A stretch of 64,000 bases of DNA, from positions 372,001 to 436,000 of the forward strand of contig NZ_SPUI01000002.1 of NCBI RefSeq assembly GCF_004522095.1, read 5' to 3'. Origin of the DNA: Nocardioides sp. 503 (GTDB lineage Bacteria; Actinomycetota; Actinomycetes; Propionibacteriales; Nocardioidaceae). Shown here in pieces: positions 40,725-49,177 of this stretch. Made by a program: the position numbers and the translations under genes. Numbering within the stretch: position 1 is the stretch's first letter; each line of letters opens with the position of its first letter. The notes under the pieces are model-generated. The model was not told the origin of the DNA. It saw only the letters and a program-made list of their open reading frames with translations, and ran no database searches.

Positions 40725-40910
40725 TCAGCGCGAGACCTTGCCGGCCTTGAGGCAGCCGGTGCACACGTTGAGGCGCTGCGGGGTGCCGTTGATCTTGGCA
40801 CGCACGCGCTGGATGTTGGGGTCGAAGCGGCGCTTGGTGATCTTGCGCGACCACGGCCGGTTGTTGCCGAAGCCAGGCTTCTTGGCGCAGATGTCACAGA
40901 CGGCAGCCAC
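40725..40910 (-). CDS. rpmB: 50S ribosomal protein L28
   Basis: A 61-residue L28 starting at GTG 40910 with AGGAG 9 nt upstream. It keeps the CDIC (residues 5-8) and CTGC (50-53) pairs, so this is the zinc-binding form, while the KRRFDPNIQRVR core is conserved. Zinc and non-zinc paralogs often coexist in actinobacteria under Zur control; no Zur box is evident here, as expected for the zinc-replete copy. Divergent from the DAK2 gene. Confidence 0.95.
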   Translation of the reverse strand: MAAVCDICAKKPGFGNNRPWSRKITKRRFDPNIQRVRAKINGTPQRLNVCTGCLKAGKVSR

Positions 40911-41072
40911 GGTGATTGACTCCTGAGTAGTGGTGATAGACGAGGGGCCCGCTCGGCGGGCAACCGCACAAGAGTATCCGAACCCCGGCCGAGCGGAAAA
41001 TCGTGCCCGTCCCACTACTCTGTGGCTTCTGACACCCGACTGGGCACCCACCCCCGTGACTCTAGGCAGGCG

Positions 41073-42740
41073 ATGGAAGAGACCCCGCGCGGCGGCATCA
41101 TCGAGCTCGCGGTCGTGCTCCGGTTCGTCGACATCGCGACGGACGCGCTGGCGCGGGCGCGCGAGGAGATAGACGCGCTCAACGTCTACCCGGTGCCGGA
41201 CGGCGACACCGGCACCAACATGTACCTCACGGTCTCGGCCGCTCGCGACGCGATCCGCGAGGCCGCCGAGGGTCCCGGGGGAGACCGGGACACCGCCCTC
41301 GCGGCGTTCAGCCGGGGCGCGCTGCTCGGGGCGCGGGGCAACTCCGGGGTCATCCTCAGCGAGATGCTCGGCGCGATCGCCCGCCGGATCTCCGCGTCGA
41401 CGCCCCAGGAGCGCAACGCGCAGGTGATGGCCGACGCGCTGCGCCGGGCCACCGAGGCCAGCTACGCCGCGGTCGGGCGCCCCGTCGAGGGCACGATGCT
41501 CACCGTGGCCCGCGCCGCCTCCGAGGCGGCGGTCTCGCTCGCCTCGGACCCCACGGTGCGCGCCCGCGACGTGTTCACCGCGGCCGCCCGCGCCGCCCGC
41601 GAGGCCCTGGCCCGGACGCCGGAGCAGCTGCAGGTCCTCAAGGACGCCGGGGTCGTCGACGCCGGCGGACGCGGCCTGAGCGTGATCCTCGACGCCGCCG
41701 AGACGGTGCTGACCGGACGCCGCCCGGTGCCGGTCACCAGCCCGATCGGACGCCACGCGATCCCGATCCCGCTCACCGGCGGCCTGCCCGAGAACGACCT
41801 GAGCCCCGACGGCCCCGCCTACGAGGTGATGTACCTCCTGGACGCCACCGAGGCGGCGATCCCGACGCTGCGCACGACGCTGGACGGGCTGGGTGACTCC
41901 CTGGTCGTCGTCGGCGGCGACGGCCTGTGGAACGTCCACGTCCACGTGGACGACGTGGGCGCCGCGATCGAGGCGGGGATCGAGGCGGGGCGCCCGCACC
42001 GCGTGCGTGTCACCCACTTCGCCGAGCAGGTGGCCGACACTCGCCACGGCCGCGGTCACCAGCGCGACGGGCGCCGCATCGTCGCCGTCGCGGCGGGACC
42101 CGGGCTGCGCGCGCTCTTCGAGGAGGCCGGCGCCGTGGTGGTCGACGGCGGCCCCGGGCGCCGGCCGTCGACCGGGCAGGTCCTCGAGGCCATCACCTCG
42201 TGCGGCGCCAGCGAGGTCGTCGTCCTGCCCAACGACCCCGACTCGGTGCGGGTGGCCCAGATCGCCGGCCAGATGGTGGAGAACGACCCCGATCTCGACG
42301 GGCAGGTGCGCGTCGCGGTCATCCCGACCCAGGCGCAGGTGCAGGGGCTCGCCGCGCTGGCCGTCCACGAGCCGGGCCGCACCTTCGAGCAGGACGTCCT
42401 GGAGATGACCGCGACCTCCCGCCACGCGCGCCACGGCGCGGTGACGATCGCGGCCCGCCAGGCGATGACGATGGCCGGCCCGTGCGAGCCGGGCGACGTG
42501 CTCGGCGTGATCGCCGGCGACTTCGCCGTGGTCGGCCAGGACCTCGACGAGGTCGCCGGCGGCGTGCTGGGACGGCTGCTCGCCGGCGGCGGCGAGCTGG
42601 TGACGCTGGTGGCGGGGGAGAGCGCCGACGGTCTCGCCGAGCGCGCGGCCGCCTGGGTCGACCGGCACCACCCGCATGTCGACGTCGTGGTGTACGACGG
42701 TGGGCAGGAGCGCTACCCGCTCCTGCTGTCCGTCGAGTGA
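41073..42740 (+). CDS. DAK2-domain protein (FakA/YloV-like kinase subunit)
   Basis: A 555-residue protein. Residues about 15-215 are a DAK2 domain with NVYPVPDGDTGTNMYLT, LLGARGNSGVILSE and VDAGGRGL, which bind Mg-ATP. The rest matches the YloV-type middle and C-terminal region (AYEVMYLLDA ... LWNVHVHVDDVGAAIEAGI). In Firmicutes FakA pairs with FakB to phosphorylate fatty acids. ATG 41073 is preferred; an earlier in-frame start would add a non-conserved leader. TACTCT (41016-41021) may be its -10. It leads into recG 10 nt later, a conserved pairing. Confidence 0.88.
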   Translation: MEETPRGGIIELAVVLRFVDIATDALARAREEIDALNVYPVPDGDTGTNMYLTVSAARDAIREAAEGPGGDRDTALAAFSRGALLGARGNSGVILSEMLGAIARRISASTPQERNAQVMADALRRATEASYAAVGRPVEGTMLTVARAASEAAVSLASDPTVRARDVFTAAARAAREALARTPEQLQVLKDAGVVDAGGRGLSVILDAAETVLTGRRPVPVTSPIGRHAIPIPLTGGLPENDLSPDGPAYEVMYLLDATEAAIPTLRTTLDGLGDSLVVVGGDGLWNVHVHVDDVGAAIEAGIEAGRPHRVRVTHFAEQVADTRHGRGHQRDGRRIVAVAAGPGLRALFEEAGAVVVDGGPGRRPSTGQVLEAITSCGASEVVVLPNDPDSVRVAQIAGQMVENDPDLDGQVRVAVIPTQAQVQGLAALAVHEPGRTFEQDVLEMTATSRHARHGAVTIAARQAMTMAGPCEPGDVLGVIAGDFAVVGQDLDEVAGGVLGRLLAGGGELVTLVAGESADGLAERAAAWVDRHHPHVDVVVYDGGQERYPLLLSVE

Positions 42741-42750
42741 GAGGTCGCGC

Positions 42751-44994
42751 GTGATCAGCCCCGACTCCCCGGTCGCCGCCGTCTTCGGCGACGCCAAGAA
42801 CAAGCGCGACAAGATCGTCAAGAACCTCCGCATCGAGACGGTCGGCGACCTGCTGCGCCACTTCCCGCGTCGCTACATCAAGACCGGGGAGCTCACCCGC
42901 GTCGACGACCTGCAGGTGGGCCAGATGCTCACCGTGGTCGGCGAGATCTCCGACAGTCGGATGCATGCCTACTCCGACCGACGCACCGGCAAGCCGGCCT
43001 ACCGCCTGGAGACGGTGCTGCGCACCGACGGCCCCCGCCTGAAGATGACCTTCTTCGCCAAGTCCCAGCACGTCTCGGAGTGGCAGCAGCGCCGCCTCCC
43101 GGTGGGCCGCAAGGGCCTGTTCATCGGGCAGGCCGGCCAGTTCAACAACCAGTGGCAGCTCACCAACCCGACCATGGTGCTCTTCGGCGGCCCCGGCGAC
43201 GACGAGGAGATGATCCGCCCCGAGCAGCTGCGCGGCCTCTACCCGCTCTACCCCCTCACCAAGGGCGTGGACCACTGGGACTTCCAGCGCGCGATCTCCT
43301 TCGCCCTCAGCGTGGTGGAGCCCCCGGTCGAGCTGCTGCCCGACGACGTCCTGGCGGACTACGACGTCGTCGACGCCGGCACGGCGCTGGAGTGGATCCA
43401 CGGCCCCGACGAGTTCGAGCAGGTGCAGCGCGCCCAGCGCCGCTACCGCTTCGAGGAGGCACTGGTGACCCAGCTCGTCCTGGGCCGCCGACGGCGCGCG
43501 GTGCGCGCGCTCGGCGCCCACGAGCGCACCGGCGGCGACGGCGCGCTGCTGGCGGCGTTCGACGCGCGGCTGCCGTTCACCCTCACGGACGGTCAGCGCG
43601 AGGTGGGCGCCCAGATCGAGGCCGACCTCGCCCAGCCGCACCCGATGAACCGTCTCCTCCAGGGGGAGGTCGGGTCCGGCAAGACCCTGGTGGCGCTTCG
43701 CGCGATGCTGCGCACCGTCGACTCCGGCGGTCAGGCGGCCCTGATCGCCCCGACCGAGGTGCTCGCCCAGCAGCACTACCGCTCCATCACCGCGCTGCTC
43801 GGCGACCTCGCCCACGGCGGCATGCTCGGCGGCCCGGCCGAGGGCACGGCGGTCGAGCTCCTCACCGGGTCGATGACCAGGTCGCAGCGGACGGCGCCGA
43901 TGTCGCGGCTGGCCAGCGGCGAGTCCGGCATCGTCATCGGCACCCACGCCCTGCTCGAGGACAACGTCATGTTCGCCGACCTCGGGCTGGTGGTGGTCGA
44001 CGAGCAGCACCGCTTCGGCGTCGAGCAGCGCGCGGCGCTGACGGGCAAGTCCGTCGTGCCGCCCCACGTCCTGGTCATGACCGCCACCCCGATCCCGCGC
44101 ACCGTGGCGATGACGGTCTTCGGCGACCTGGAGACCTCGGTGCTGACCGAGCTGCCCGCCGGGCGGGCGCCGATCCAGACCAACGTCGTCAACACCCAGG
44201 AGCACCCCGCCTGGATCGAGCGCGTCTGGCAGCGCGTGCGCGAGGAGGTCGCGCAGGGCCACCAGGCCTACGTCGTGTGCGCGCGCATCGAGGGCGACGA
44301 GCCCGAGGAGGGGGAGACCGACCAGCTCGAGGTCGACGAGGACGGGCTCCCGATCCCGCCGCAGCCCCAGCGGCCGCCGCTCGCGGCGGTCGAGGAGATC
44401 GTCGTGGAGCTCCAGCTCGGCGCCCTCAACGGGCTGCGCGTCGCCCGCCTCCACGGCCGGCTCCCTCCCGACGAGAAGGACGCCACCATGCGGGCCTTCG
44501 CGGCCGGGGAGATCGACGTGCTGGTGTCCACGACGGTCATCGAGGTCGGGGTCGACGTCCCCAACGCCACGACCATGGTGCTGCTCGACGCCGACCGCTT
44601 CGGCGTCTCCCAGCTGCACCAGCTGCGCGGCCGGGTCGGCCGTGGCGGGCACCCCGGGCTCTGCCTGCTGGTGACCGACCTGTCCCCGATGCTGCAGCCC
44701 ACCGCGGCCGAGCGGCTCGAGGCCGTCGCCTCGACCACCGACGGCTTCGAGCTCAGCCGGGTCGACCTCGAGCTGCGCCGTGAGGGCGACGTCCTCGGCC
44801 GGTCGCAGGCCGGTGGCCGCTCCGGCCTCGTCAACCTCCGCGTCCTGCGCGACGAGGAGACGATCCTCGAGGCCCGCAAGGCCGCGGAGGCCCTGCTCGA
44901 CCGCGACCCTGACCTGCTCGACTCGCCGGCGCTGGCCGTCGCGGTCGCCGACCTGGAGCTGAGCCAGCAGGGCCAGTTCATCGAGAAGTCGTGA
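42751..44994 (+). CDS. recG: ATP-dependent DNA helicase RecG
   Basis: A 747-residue branch-migrating helicase for stalled forks and recombination intermediates. It has an N-terminal wedge/OB region (about 40-160), Walker A GEVGSGKT, a DEQHRFG motif II, MTATPIPRT motif III and the C-terminal STTVIEVGVDVP and QLRGRVGRG motifs. Residues about 510-550 form an acidic Pro/Gln insertion (DEPEEGETDQLEVDEDGLP region) common in actinobacterial RecG. GTG 42751 follows GAGAGG by 5 nt. Confidence 0.96.
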   Translation: MISPDSPVAAVFGDAKNKRDKIVKNLRIETVGDLLRHFPRRYIKTGELTRVDDLQVGQMLTVVGEISDSRMHAYSDRRTGKPAYRLETVLRTDGPRLKMTFFAKSQHVSEWQQRRLPVGRKGLFIGQAGQFNNQWQLTNPTMVLFGGPGDDEEMIRPEQLRGLYPLYPLTKGVDHWDFQRAISFALSVVEPPVELLPDDVLADYDVVDAGTALEWIHGPDEFEQVQRAQRRYRFEEALVTQLVLGRRRRAVRALGAHERTGGDGALLAAFDARLPFTLTDGQREVGAQIEADLAQPHPMNRLLQGEVGSGKTLVALRAMLRTVDSGGQAALIAPTEVLAQQHYRSITALLGDLAHGGMLGGPAEGTAVELLTGSMTRSQRTAPMSRLASGESGIVIGTHALLEDNVMFADLGLVVVDEQHRFGVEQRAALTGKSVVPPHVLVMTATPIPRTVAMTVFGDLETSVLTELPAGRAPIQTNVVNTQEHPAWIERVWQRVREEVAQGHQAYVVCARIEGDEPEEGETDQLEVDEDGLPIPPQPQRPPLAAVEEIVVELQLGALNGLRVARLHGRLPPDEKDATMRAFAAGEIDVLVSTTVIEVGVDVPNATTMVLLDADRFGVSQLHQLRGRVGRGGHPGLCLLVTDLSPMLQPTAAERLEAVASTTDGFELSRVDLELRREGDVLGRSQAGGRSGLVNLRVLRDEETILEARKAAEALLDRDPDLLDSPALAVAVADLELSQQGQFIEKS

Positions 44995-45001
44995 GGCGAC
45001 C

Positions 45002-45595
45002 GTGACCCGAGTGATCGCCGGACGTGCCAAGGGCCGCCGGCTCGCCACGCCCCGGGGTGACGCCACCCGCCCGACCAGCGACCGCGTGCGTGAGGCGCTG
45101 TTCTCCGCGGTCGAGTCCTGGTGTGGCTCGCTCCACGGCCTGCGCGTGCTCGACCTCTACGCCGGCAGCGGCGCGGTCGGCCTCGAGGCCTGGTCGCGCG
45201 GGGCCGAGGCGGTCACCCTCGTCGAGCAGGACCGCCGCACCGCAGCGCTGGTGAGCGACAACGCCCGCACCATCGGCTTCGCGCAGGCCGACGTGCGGGC
45301 CTCCTCGGTCGCCGCGACGCTGCGGCAGGCGCCGGCGGAGCCGTTCGACGTCGTGTTCCTCGACCCGCCCTACCCGCTGGCCGACGACGCGGTCGCCGCC
45401 GACCTGGCCGCTCTGGTCGAGCACGGCTGGCTCGCGGCGGGCGCCCTGGTCGTCGTCGAGCGCGCCAAGCGCAGCACCGAGCCGGACTGGCCCGACGGCC
45501 TGGTCGGCGACCGGTCGAAGCGCTACGGCGAGACCGTGCTTTGGTACGGTCACGCAGCCCAGGACGACCCGGACCCGGGCCACCCCAGCAGCTGA
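45002..45595 (+). CDS. rsmD: 16S rRNA (guanine-966-N2)-methyltransferase
   Basis: A 197-residue SAM-dependent methyltransferase. It has the N-terminal RVIAGRAKGRRL, TRPTSDRVREALF, the SAM motif LDLYAGSGAVGLEA and the catalytic DPPY in VVFLDPPYPLAD. GTG 45002 lies 7 nt after recG. coaD follows 9 nt later, the usual rsmD-coaD pairing. Confidence 0.95.
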   Translation: MTRVIAGRAKGRRLATPRGDATRPTSDRVREALFSAVESWCGSLHGLRVLDLYAGSGAVGLEAWSRGAEAVTLVEQDRRTAALVSDNARTIGFAQADVRASSVAATLRQAPAEPFDVVFLDPPYPLADDAVAADLAALVEHGWLAAGALVVVERAKRSTEPDWPDGLVGDRSKRYGETVLWYGHAAQDDPDPGHPSS

Positions 45596-45604
45596 GGAGC
45601 CGCC

Positions 45605-46102
45605 GTGCGCCGTGCCGTCTGCCCGGGGTCCTTCGACCCCGTCACCCACGGTCACCTCGACATCGTGGCGCGCGCCTCGGCGCTCTTCGACGAGGTCGTC
45701 GTCGCGGTCGGGGTCAACAAGTCCAAGAGCCGCCTCTTCGACGCCGACGAGCGCCTGGCGATGCTCGAGCGCGCCTGCGCGCCGTTCGACAACGTGCGGG
45801 TCGACGGCTTCACCGGCCTGCTGACGACCTACTGCGCGGACAACGACGTCCAGGCGATCGTGAAGGGCCTGCGGGCGGTGAGCGACTTCGACTACGAGCT
45901 GCAGATGGCGCAGATGAACGCCTCGCTCACCGGCGTCGAGACCGTCTTCCTCCCCACCAGCCCCACCTACTCCTTCGTGGCCTCGAGCCTGGTCAAGGAG
46001 GTCGCGACGTTCGGGGGCGACGTCTCGGCGCTGGTCCCCGACTTCGTCAACGCCGCCCTCCTCGAGCGGCTCGCCGCCCGCAAGGCCGCCGGCGAGGCCT
46101 GA
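45605..46102 (+). CDS. coaD: Phosphopantetheine adenylyltransferase
   Basis: A 165-residue enzyme of CoA synthesis that adenylates 4'-phosphopantetheine. The nucleotidyltransferase motif is GSFDPVTHGHLDIV, with AIVKGLRAVSDFDYE, and the C-terminal PTYSFVASSLVKEVA is the ATP-binding signature. Starts at GTG with no overlap. Last gene of the DAK2-recG-rsmD-coaD run, since a promoter-like TACGCT follows. Confidence 0.96.
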   Translation: MRRAVCPGSFDPVTHGHLDIVARASALFDEVVVAVGVNKSKSRLFDADERLAMLERACAPFDNVRVDGFTGLLTTYCADNDVQAIVKGLRAVSDFDYELQMAQMNASLTGVETVFLPTSPTYSFVASSLVKEVATFGGDVSALVPDFVNAALLERLAARKAAGEA

Positions 46103-46148
46103 GCGCGCCCTCCGCCGGGCCGTTTTGCTCCGCCCACGACCGGGCGGA

Positions 46149-46154
46149 TACGCT
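46149..46154 (+). promoter_or_regulatory. Possible -10 box (TACGCT) for the DUF177-rpmF-rnc run
   Basis: TACGCT in GGATACGCTCTCC fits TAnnnT and lies 41 nt before the likely CTG start of the DUF177 gene. No convincing -35 element is seen. Confidence 0.3.
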
Positions 46155-46194
46155 CTCCTCTGATCTGTTGTGCCCGGAACCAGAAAGTGAACCA

Positions 46195-46746
46195 CTGAGC
46201 AACCTGGACCCGAGAGCGCCGCTCGTGCTCGACACTCGCGAGCTCGGCCGCCGCCCGGGGTCCCAGCGCGAGGTGTCACGATCGGTACCGGCGCCGGCAG
46301 ATCTCGGCATCGAAGTCCTCCATGTCCCCGAAGGTGCACCGGTCGAGCTGGACCTGCGCATCGAGGCGGTCATGGAGGGAGTCCTGGTCACGGGTGAGGC
46401 GCGAGCCGCGCTCGAGGGCGAGTGCGTGCGGTGCCTGGAGCCGATCGACGACGAGATCGACGTGCGGTTCCAGGAGCTGTTCCTCTACGACGACCAGGTC
46501 ACCCCCGGTGAGGAGCCGGAGGACGACGGGGTCAGCATGCTCGAGGACGACCTGCTCGACCTCGAGCCCCTGCTGCGGGACGCGGTGGTGCTCGCACTAC
46601 CGTTCCAGCCGCTGTGCGAGGAGGACTGTCCGGGGTTGTGCGTCGAGTGCGGCGCACGGCTGAAGGATGATCCCGATCACACGCACGAGGCTGCGATCGA
46701 CCCGCGATGGGCGGGCCTGACCGCGCTGAAGCACGACGAAGACTGA
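46195..46746 (+). CDS. DUF177 (YceD) protein linked to rRNA/L32
   Basis: A protein of about 183 residues of the DUF177/YceD family, co-conserved with rpmF and implicated in 23S rRNA maturation. It has PLVLDTRELGRRPGS, the DUF177 core GEARAALEGECVRCLEPID, and CPGLCVECGARL near the C terminus with four cysteines likely to bind zinc. The conserved N terminus (SNLDPRAPL) is preceded by CTG at 46195, with no ATG or GTG in frame nearby. A TTG at 46168 is possible but has no ribosome site. GAAAG lies about 8 nt before the CTG. Confidence 0.88.
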   Translation: MSNLDPRAPLVLDTRELGRRPGSQREVSRSVPAPADLGIEVLHVPEGAPVELDLRIEAVMEGVLVTGEARAALEGECVRCLEPIDDEIDVRFQELFLYDDQVTPGEEPEDDGVSMLEDDLLDLEPLLRDAVVLALPFQPLCEEDCPGLCVECGARLKDDPDHTHEAAIDPRWAGLTALKHDED

Positions 46747-46822
46747 CCAGCGACTACCCTGAGCTGTCCCAAGTTCTGGCAGAGCCTGACCGGGCCCCCG
46801 GTCGACGTATGAGGAGAAAACA

Positions 46823-47008
46823 GTGGCTGTCCCGAAGCGGAAGATGTCGCGCAGCAACACGCGCCACCGTCGCTCGCAGTGGAAGGCCGTCGCGCCGACC
46901 CTGGTGACCTGCGCCAACCCCGCCTGCGGTGCCAAGCACCTGCCCCACCGTGCGTGCGGCACCTGCGGCCAGTACGGCGCGAAGGCCGAGCGCCGTCAGG
47001 TCCTCTGA
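46823..47008 (+). CDS. rpmF: 50S ribosomal protein L32
   Basis: A 61-residue L32 ([20 protein letters not shown]) with a zinc ribbon CANPACG ... CGTCGQ. GTG 46823 has GAGGAG 6 nt upstream. It sits between DUF177 and rnc, the classic order. Confidence 0.97.
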   Translation: MAVPKRKMSRSNTRHRRSQWKAVAPTLVTCANPACGAKHLPHRACGTCGQYGAKAERRQVL

Positions 47009-47024
47009 GGACCGCGCCAGACCG

Positions 47025-47774
47025 CTGAGCGACTACAGCGAGCTTCGAGCAGCGCTCGGTGACCCGATCCTGGATCCCGGGCTGCTCGAGCGCGCCCTGA
47101 CGCACCGGTCCTACGCCTACGAGAACGGTGGCCTGCCCACCAACGAGCGCCTGGAGTTCCTGGGCGACTCGGTGCTCGGGGTCGTGGTGACCGAGACCCT
47201 CTACGTCACCCACCCGGACCTCTCCGAGGGCCGCCTGGCCAAGCTGCGGGCCGCGGTGGTCAACGCGCGCGCCCTCGCCGAGGTCGGCCGCACCATCGGG
47301 CTCGGCGAGTACGTCAAGCTCGGCCGGGGCGAGGAGGCCACGGGCGGGCGCAACAAGGCCTCCATCCTCTCCGACACCGTCGAGGCGGTCATCGGGGCGA
47401 TCCACCAGAGCGGCGGCGGGATCACCACCTCCGCCGAGGTCGTGCACCGCCTCTTCGACCCGCTCATCGAGGCCGCCTCGGCCATGGGCGCCGGCCTGGA
47501 CTGGAAGACCTCCCTGCAGGAGCTCACCGCCGAGCACGCGCTGGGCGTCCCGGAGTACCTCATCGAGGACGACGGGCCCGACCACATGAAGACCTTCACC
47601 GCCCGCGTGCGCGTCGGTGAGGAGATCTACGGCAACGGGGTCGGTCGCTCCAAGAAGGAGGCCGAGCAGGCCTGCGCCGAGACCGCCTACGGCGAGATCA
47701 TGCGCGCCCTGTCGGCCACCGTCGGCGTCGCCGACGCGGCGGGCGGCGCCGAGCCCGTCGTCGGTACCGACTGA
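47025..47774 (+). CDS. rnc: Ribonuclease III
   Basis: A 249-residue double-stranded RNA endonuclease for rRNA and mRNA processing. The catalytic signature is [13 protein letters not shown], and [17 protein letters not shown] carries the second acidic site. A dsRNA-binding domain follows (about 165-235, [20 protein letters not shown] ... [15 protein letters not shown]). The conserved start [11 protein letters not shown] is preceded by CTG at 47025; no ATG, GTG or TTG is in frame between the rpmF stop and that point. GAGGA lies about 13 nt upstream, overlapping the rpmF stop, so coupling to rpmF translation is likely. Confidence 0.93.
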   Translation: MSDYSELRAALGDPILDPGLLERALTHRSYAYENGGLPTNERLEFLGDSVLGVVVTETLYVTHPDLSEGRLAKLRAAVVNARALAEVGRTIGLGEYVKLGRGEEATGGRNKASILSDTVEAVIGAIHQSGGGITTSAEVVHRLFDPLIEAASAMGAGLDWKTSLQELTAEHALGVPEYLIEDDGPDHMKTFTARVRVGEEIYGNGVGRSKKEAEQACAETAYGEIMRALSATVGVADAAGGAEPVVGTD

Positions 47775-47775
47775 C

Positions 47776-48663
47776 GTGCCCGAGCTGCCCGAGGTCGAGG
47801 TCGTCCGGGCCGGCCTCGAGCGCCACGTCCTGGGGGCCACCATCACCCGCGTCGACGTGCTCCACGAGCGTCCCGTCCGCCGGGACCCTCGCGGGCCCCG
47901 CGGCTTCGCCGAGGCCCTGACCGGCCGCCGGATCGAGGCGGCCCGCCGCCGCGGCAAGTACCTCTGGCTGCCCCTCGACAACGGCGACGCCCTGCTCGGC
48001 CACCTCGGCATGAGCGGACAGCTCCTGGTGCAGCCGCCCACCCTGCCCGACGAGCGCCACCTGCGCGTCCGGCTGGCCCTCGACGGCGCCGACGAGGGCC
48101 GCGAGCTGCGCTTCGTGGACCAGCGGATGTTCGGCGGGCTCTCGGTCTCCGACGGGGGAGCCGAGCTGCCTCGCGAGATCGCCCACATCGCCCGCGACCC
48201 GCTGGACCCGGCCTTCGACGACGACGAGTTCGTCCGGCGGTCACGTCGCCGCAGCGCGGGCGTCAAGCGGCTGCTGCTCGACCAGGGACTCATCTCCGGC
48301 GTCGGCAACATCTACGCCGACGAGGCCCTGTGGCGCGCACAGGTCCACGGCGACCGGCCCGGTGAGCGGCTCACCGGTCCGCAGCTGCGCGGCCTGCTCG
48401 GGCACGCCCGGGAGGTGATGTCGGAGGCGCTGGGCCAGGGCGGTACGTCGTTCGACGCCCTCTACGTCAACGTCAACGGCGAGTCCGGCTACTTCGACCG
48501 CTCGCTGCACGCCTACGGACGCGAGGGGGAGCCCTGCGAGCGGTGCGGGACCCCGATCCGCCGGATCGCCTTCATGAACCGCTCGTCGTACTTCTGCCCG
48601 GTCTGCCAGCCGGCCCCGCGCCGCCGTCGCCAGGTCGCCCCCGCGGTGCCGCTCGCAGATTGA
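47776..48663 (+). CDS. mutM: Formamidopyrimidine-DNA glycosylase
   Basis: A 295-residue base-excision enzyme removing 8-oxoguanine. The start PELPEVEVV gives the catalytic Pro2 and Glu3 after Met removal, the catalytic Lys is in RRGKYLWL and the zinc finger is CERCGTP ... CPVC. The helix-two-turn-helix is [18 protein letters not shown] 47776 is 1 nt after the rnc stop, matching the common rnc-mutM-smc order. The tail is basic. Confidence 0.95.
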   Translation: MPELPEVEVVRAGLERHVLGATITRVDVLHERPVRRDPRGPRGFAEALTGRRIEAARRRGKYLWLPLDNGDALLGHLGMSGQLLVQPPTLPDERHLRVRLALDGADEGRELRFVDQRMFGGLSVSDGGAELPREIAHIARDPLDPAFDDDEFVRRSRRRSAGVKRLLLDQGLISGVGNIYADEALWRAQVHGDRPGERLTGPQLRGLLGHAREVMSEALGQGGTSFDALYVNVNGESGYFDRSLHAYGREGEPCERCGTPIRRIAFMNRSSYFCPVCQPAPRRRRQVAPAVPLAD

Positions 48664-48740
48664 CCCCGCGCGGTTGTGGTGGGACTCTTGAAGACGGCCC
48701 TCTGTGGGCCGTCCACCACTCGAACCGGAAGGGTCTGTCC

Positions 48741-48947
48741 ATGGCCAAGGCGCTGATCGGCTACCTGAGCAGCGACCTGCGAGACCCCCGCCTGACCGCC
48801 GAGAACGCTCGGCTGCGTGCACGCGTGGGAGAGCTCGAGGACCTCGTCCTGCGGCTCGCGGAGGAGAACGACCGGCTCGTCGCCTCCCGTGCGGCCGCCC
48901 TGATCGACCTCGAGTCCGCCGCCCTGCAGGAGATGCAGCCGGCCTGA
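48741..48947 (+). CDS. Small coiled-coil protein, hypothetical
   Basis: A 68-residue protein MAKALIGYLSSDLRDPRLTA followed by a heptad-like coiled coil (about residues 20-50, ENARLRARVGELEDLVLRLA). ATG 48741 has GGAAGGG 7 nt upstream. Its place between mutM and smc recalls small conserved proteins in related genomes. The function is unknown. Confidence 0.7.
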   Translation: MAKALIGYLSSDLRDPRLTAENARLRARVGELEDLVLRLAEENDRLVASRAAALIDLESAALQEMQPA

Positions 48948-48972
48948 GGTCGGCTTCGCCGTACGCGTGAGT

Positions 48973-48992
48973 TTCACCGGGTACCCGGTGAA
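48973..48992. promoter_or_regulatory. Perfect 20-bp palindrome upstream of smc
   Basis: TTCACCGGGTACCCGGTGAA is fully self-complementary with no loop, about 185 bp before the smc start. It could be an operator or a cruciform-type terminator. It is not the ParB parS sequence. Confidence 0.55.
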
Positions 48993-49177
48993 TCTTGGGA
49001 CTCGAGTGACGCCCGGGACACCCCAGGCGGCACCGTCGGCCCGACGAGGGCGGGGTTCCGCGCTTGGGGGCGGTCGGCAGGTAGGGTGAGCCGCGCTGAG
49101 CTTCCCCCGCGGCGGGCGCCCCCGCACCCGCGTTTCAGTGACGAAGACGCCCCGCCGACCACTGATGGAGTCTCGCG

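Noticed and set aside
48973..48992. ParB parS site
   Set aside because: The palindrome differs from the GTTTCACGTGAAAC parS consensus in its centre and length.
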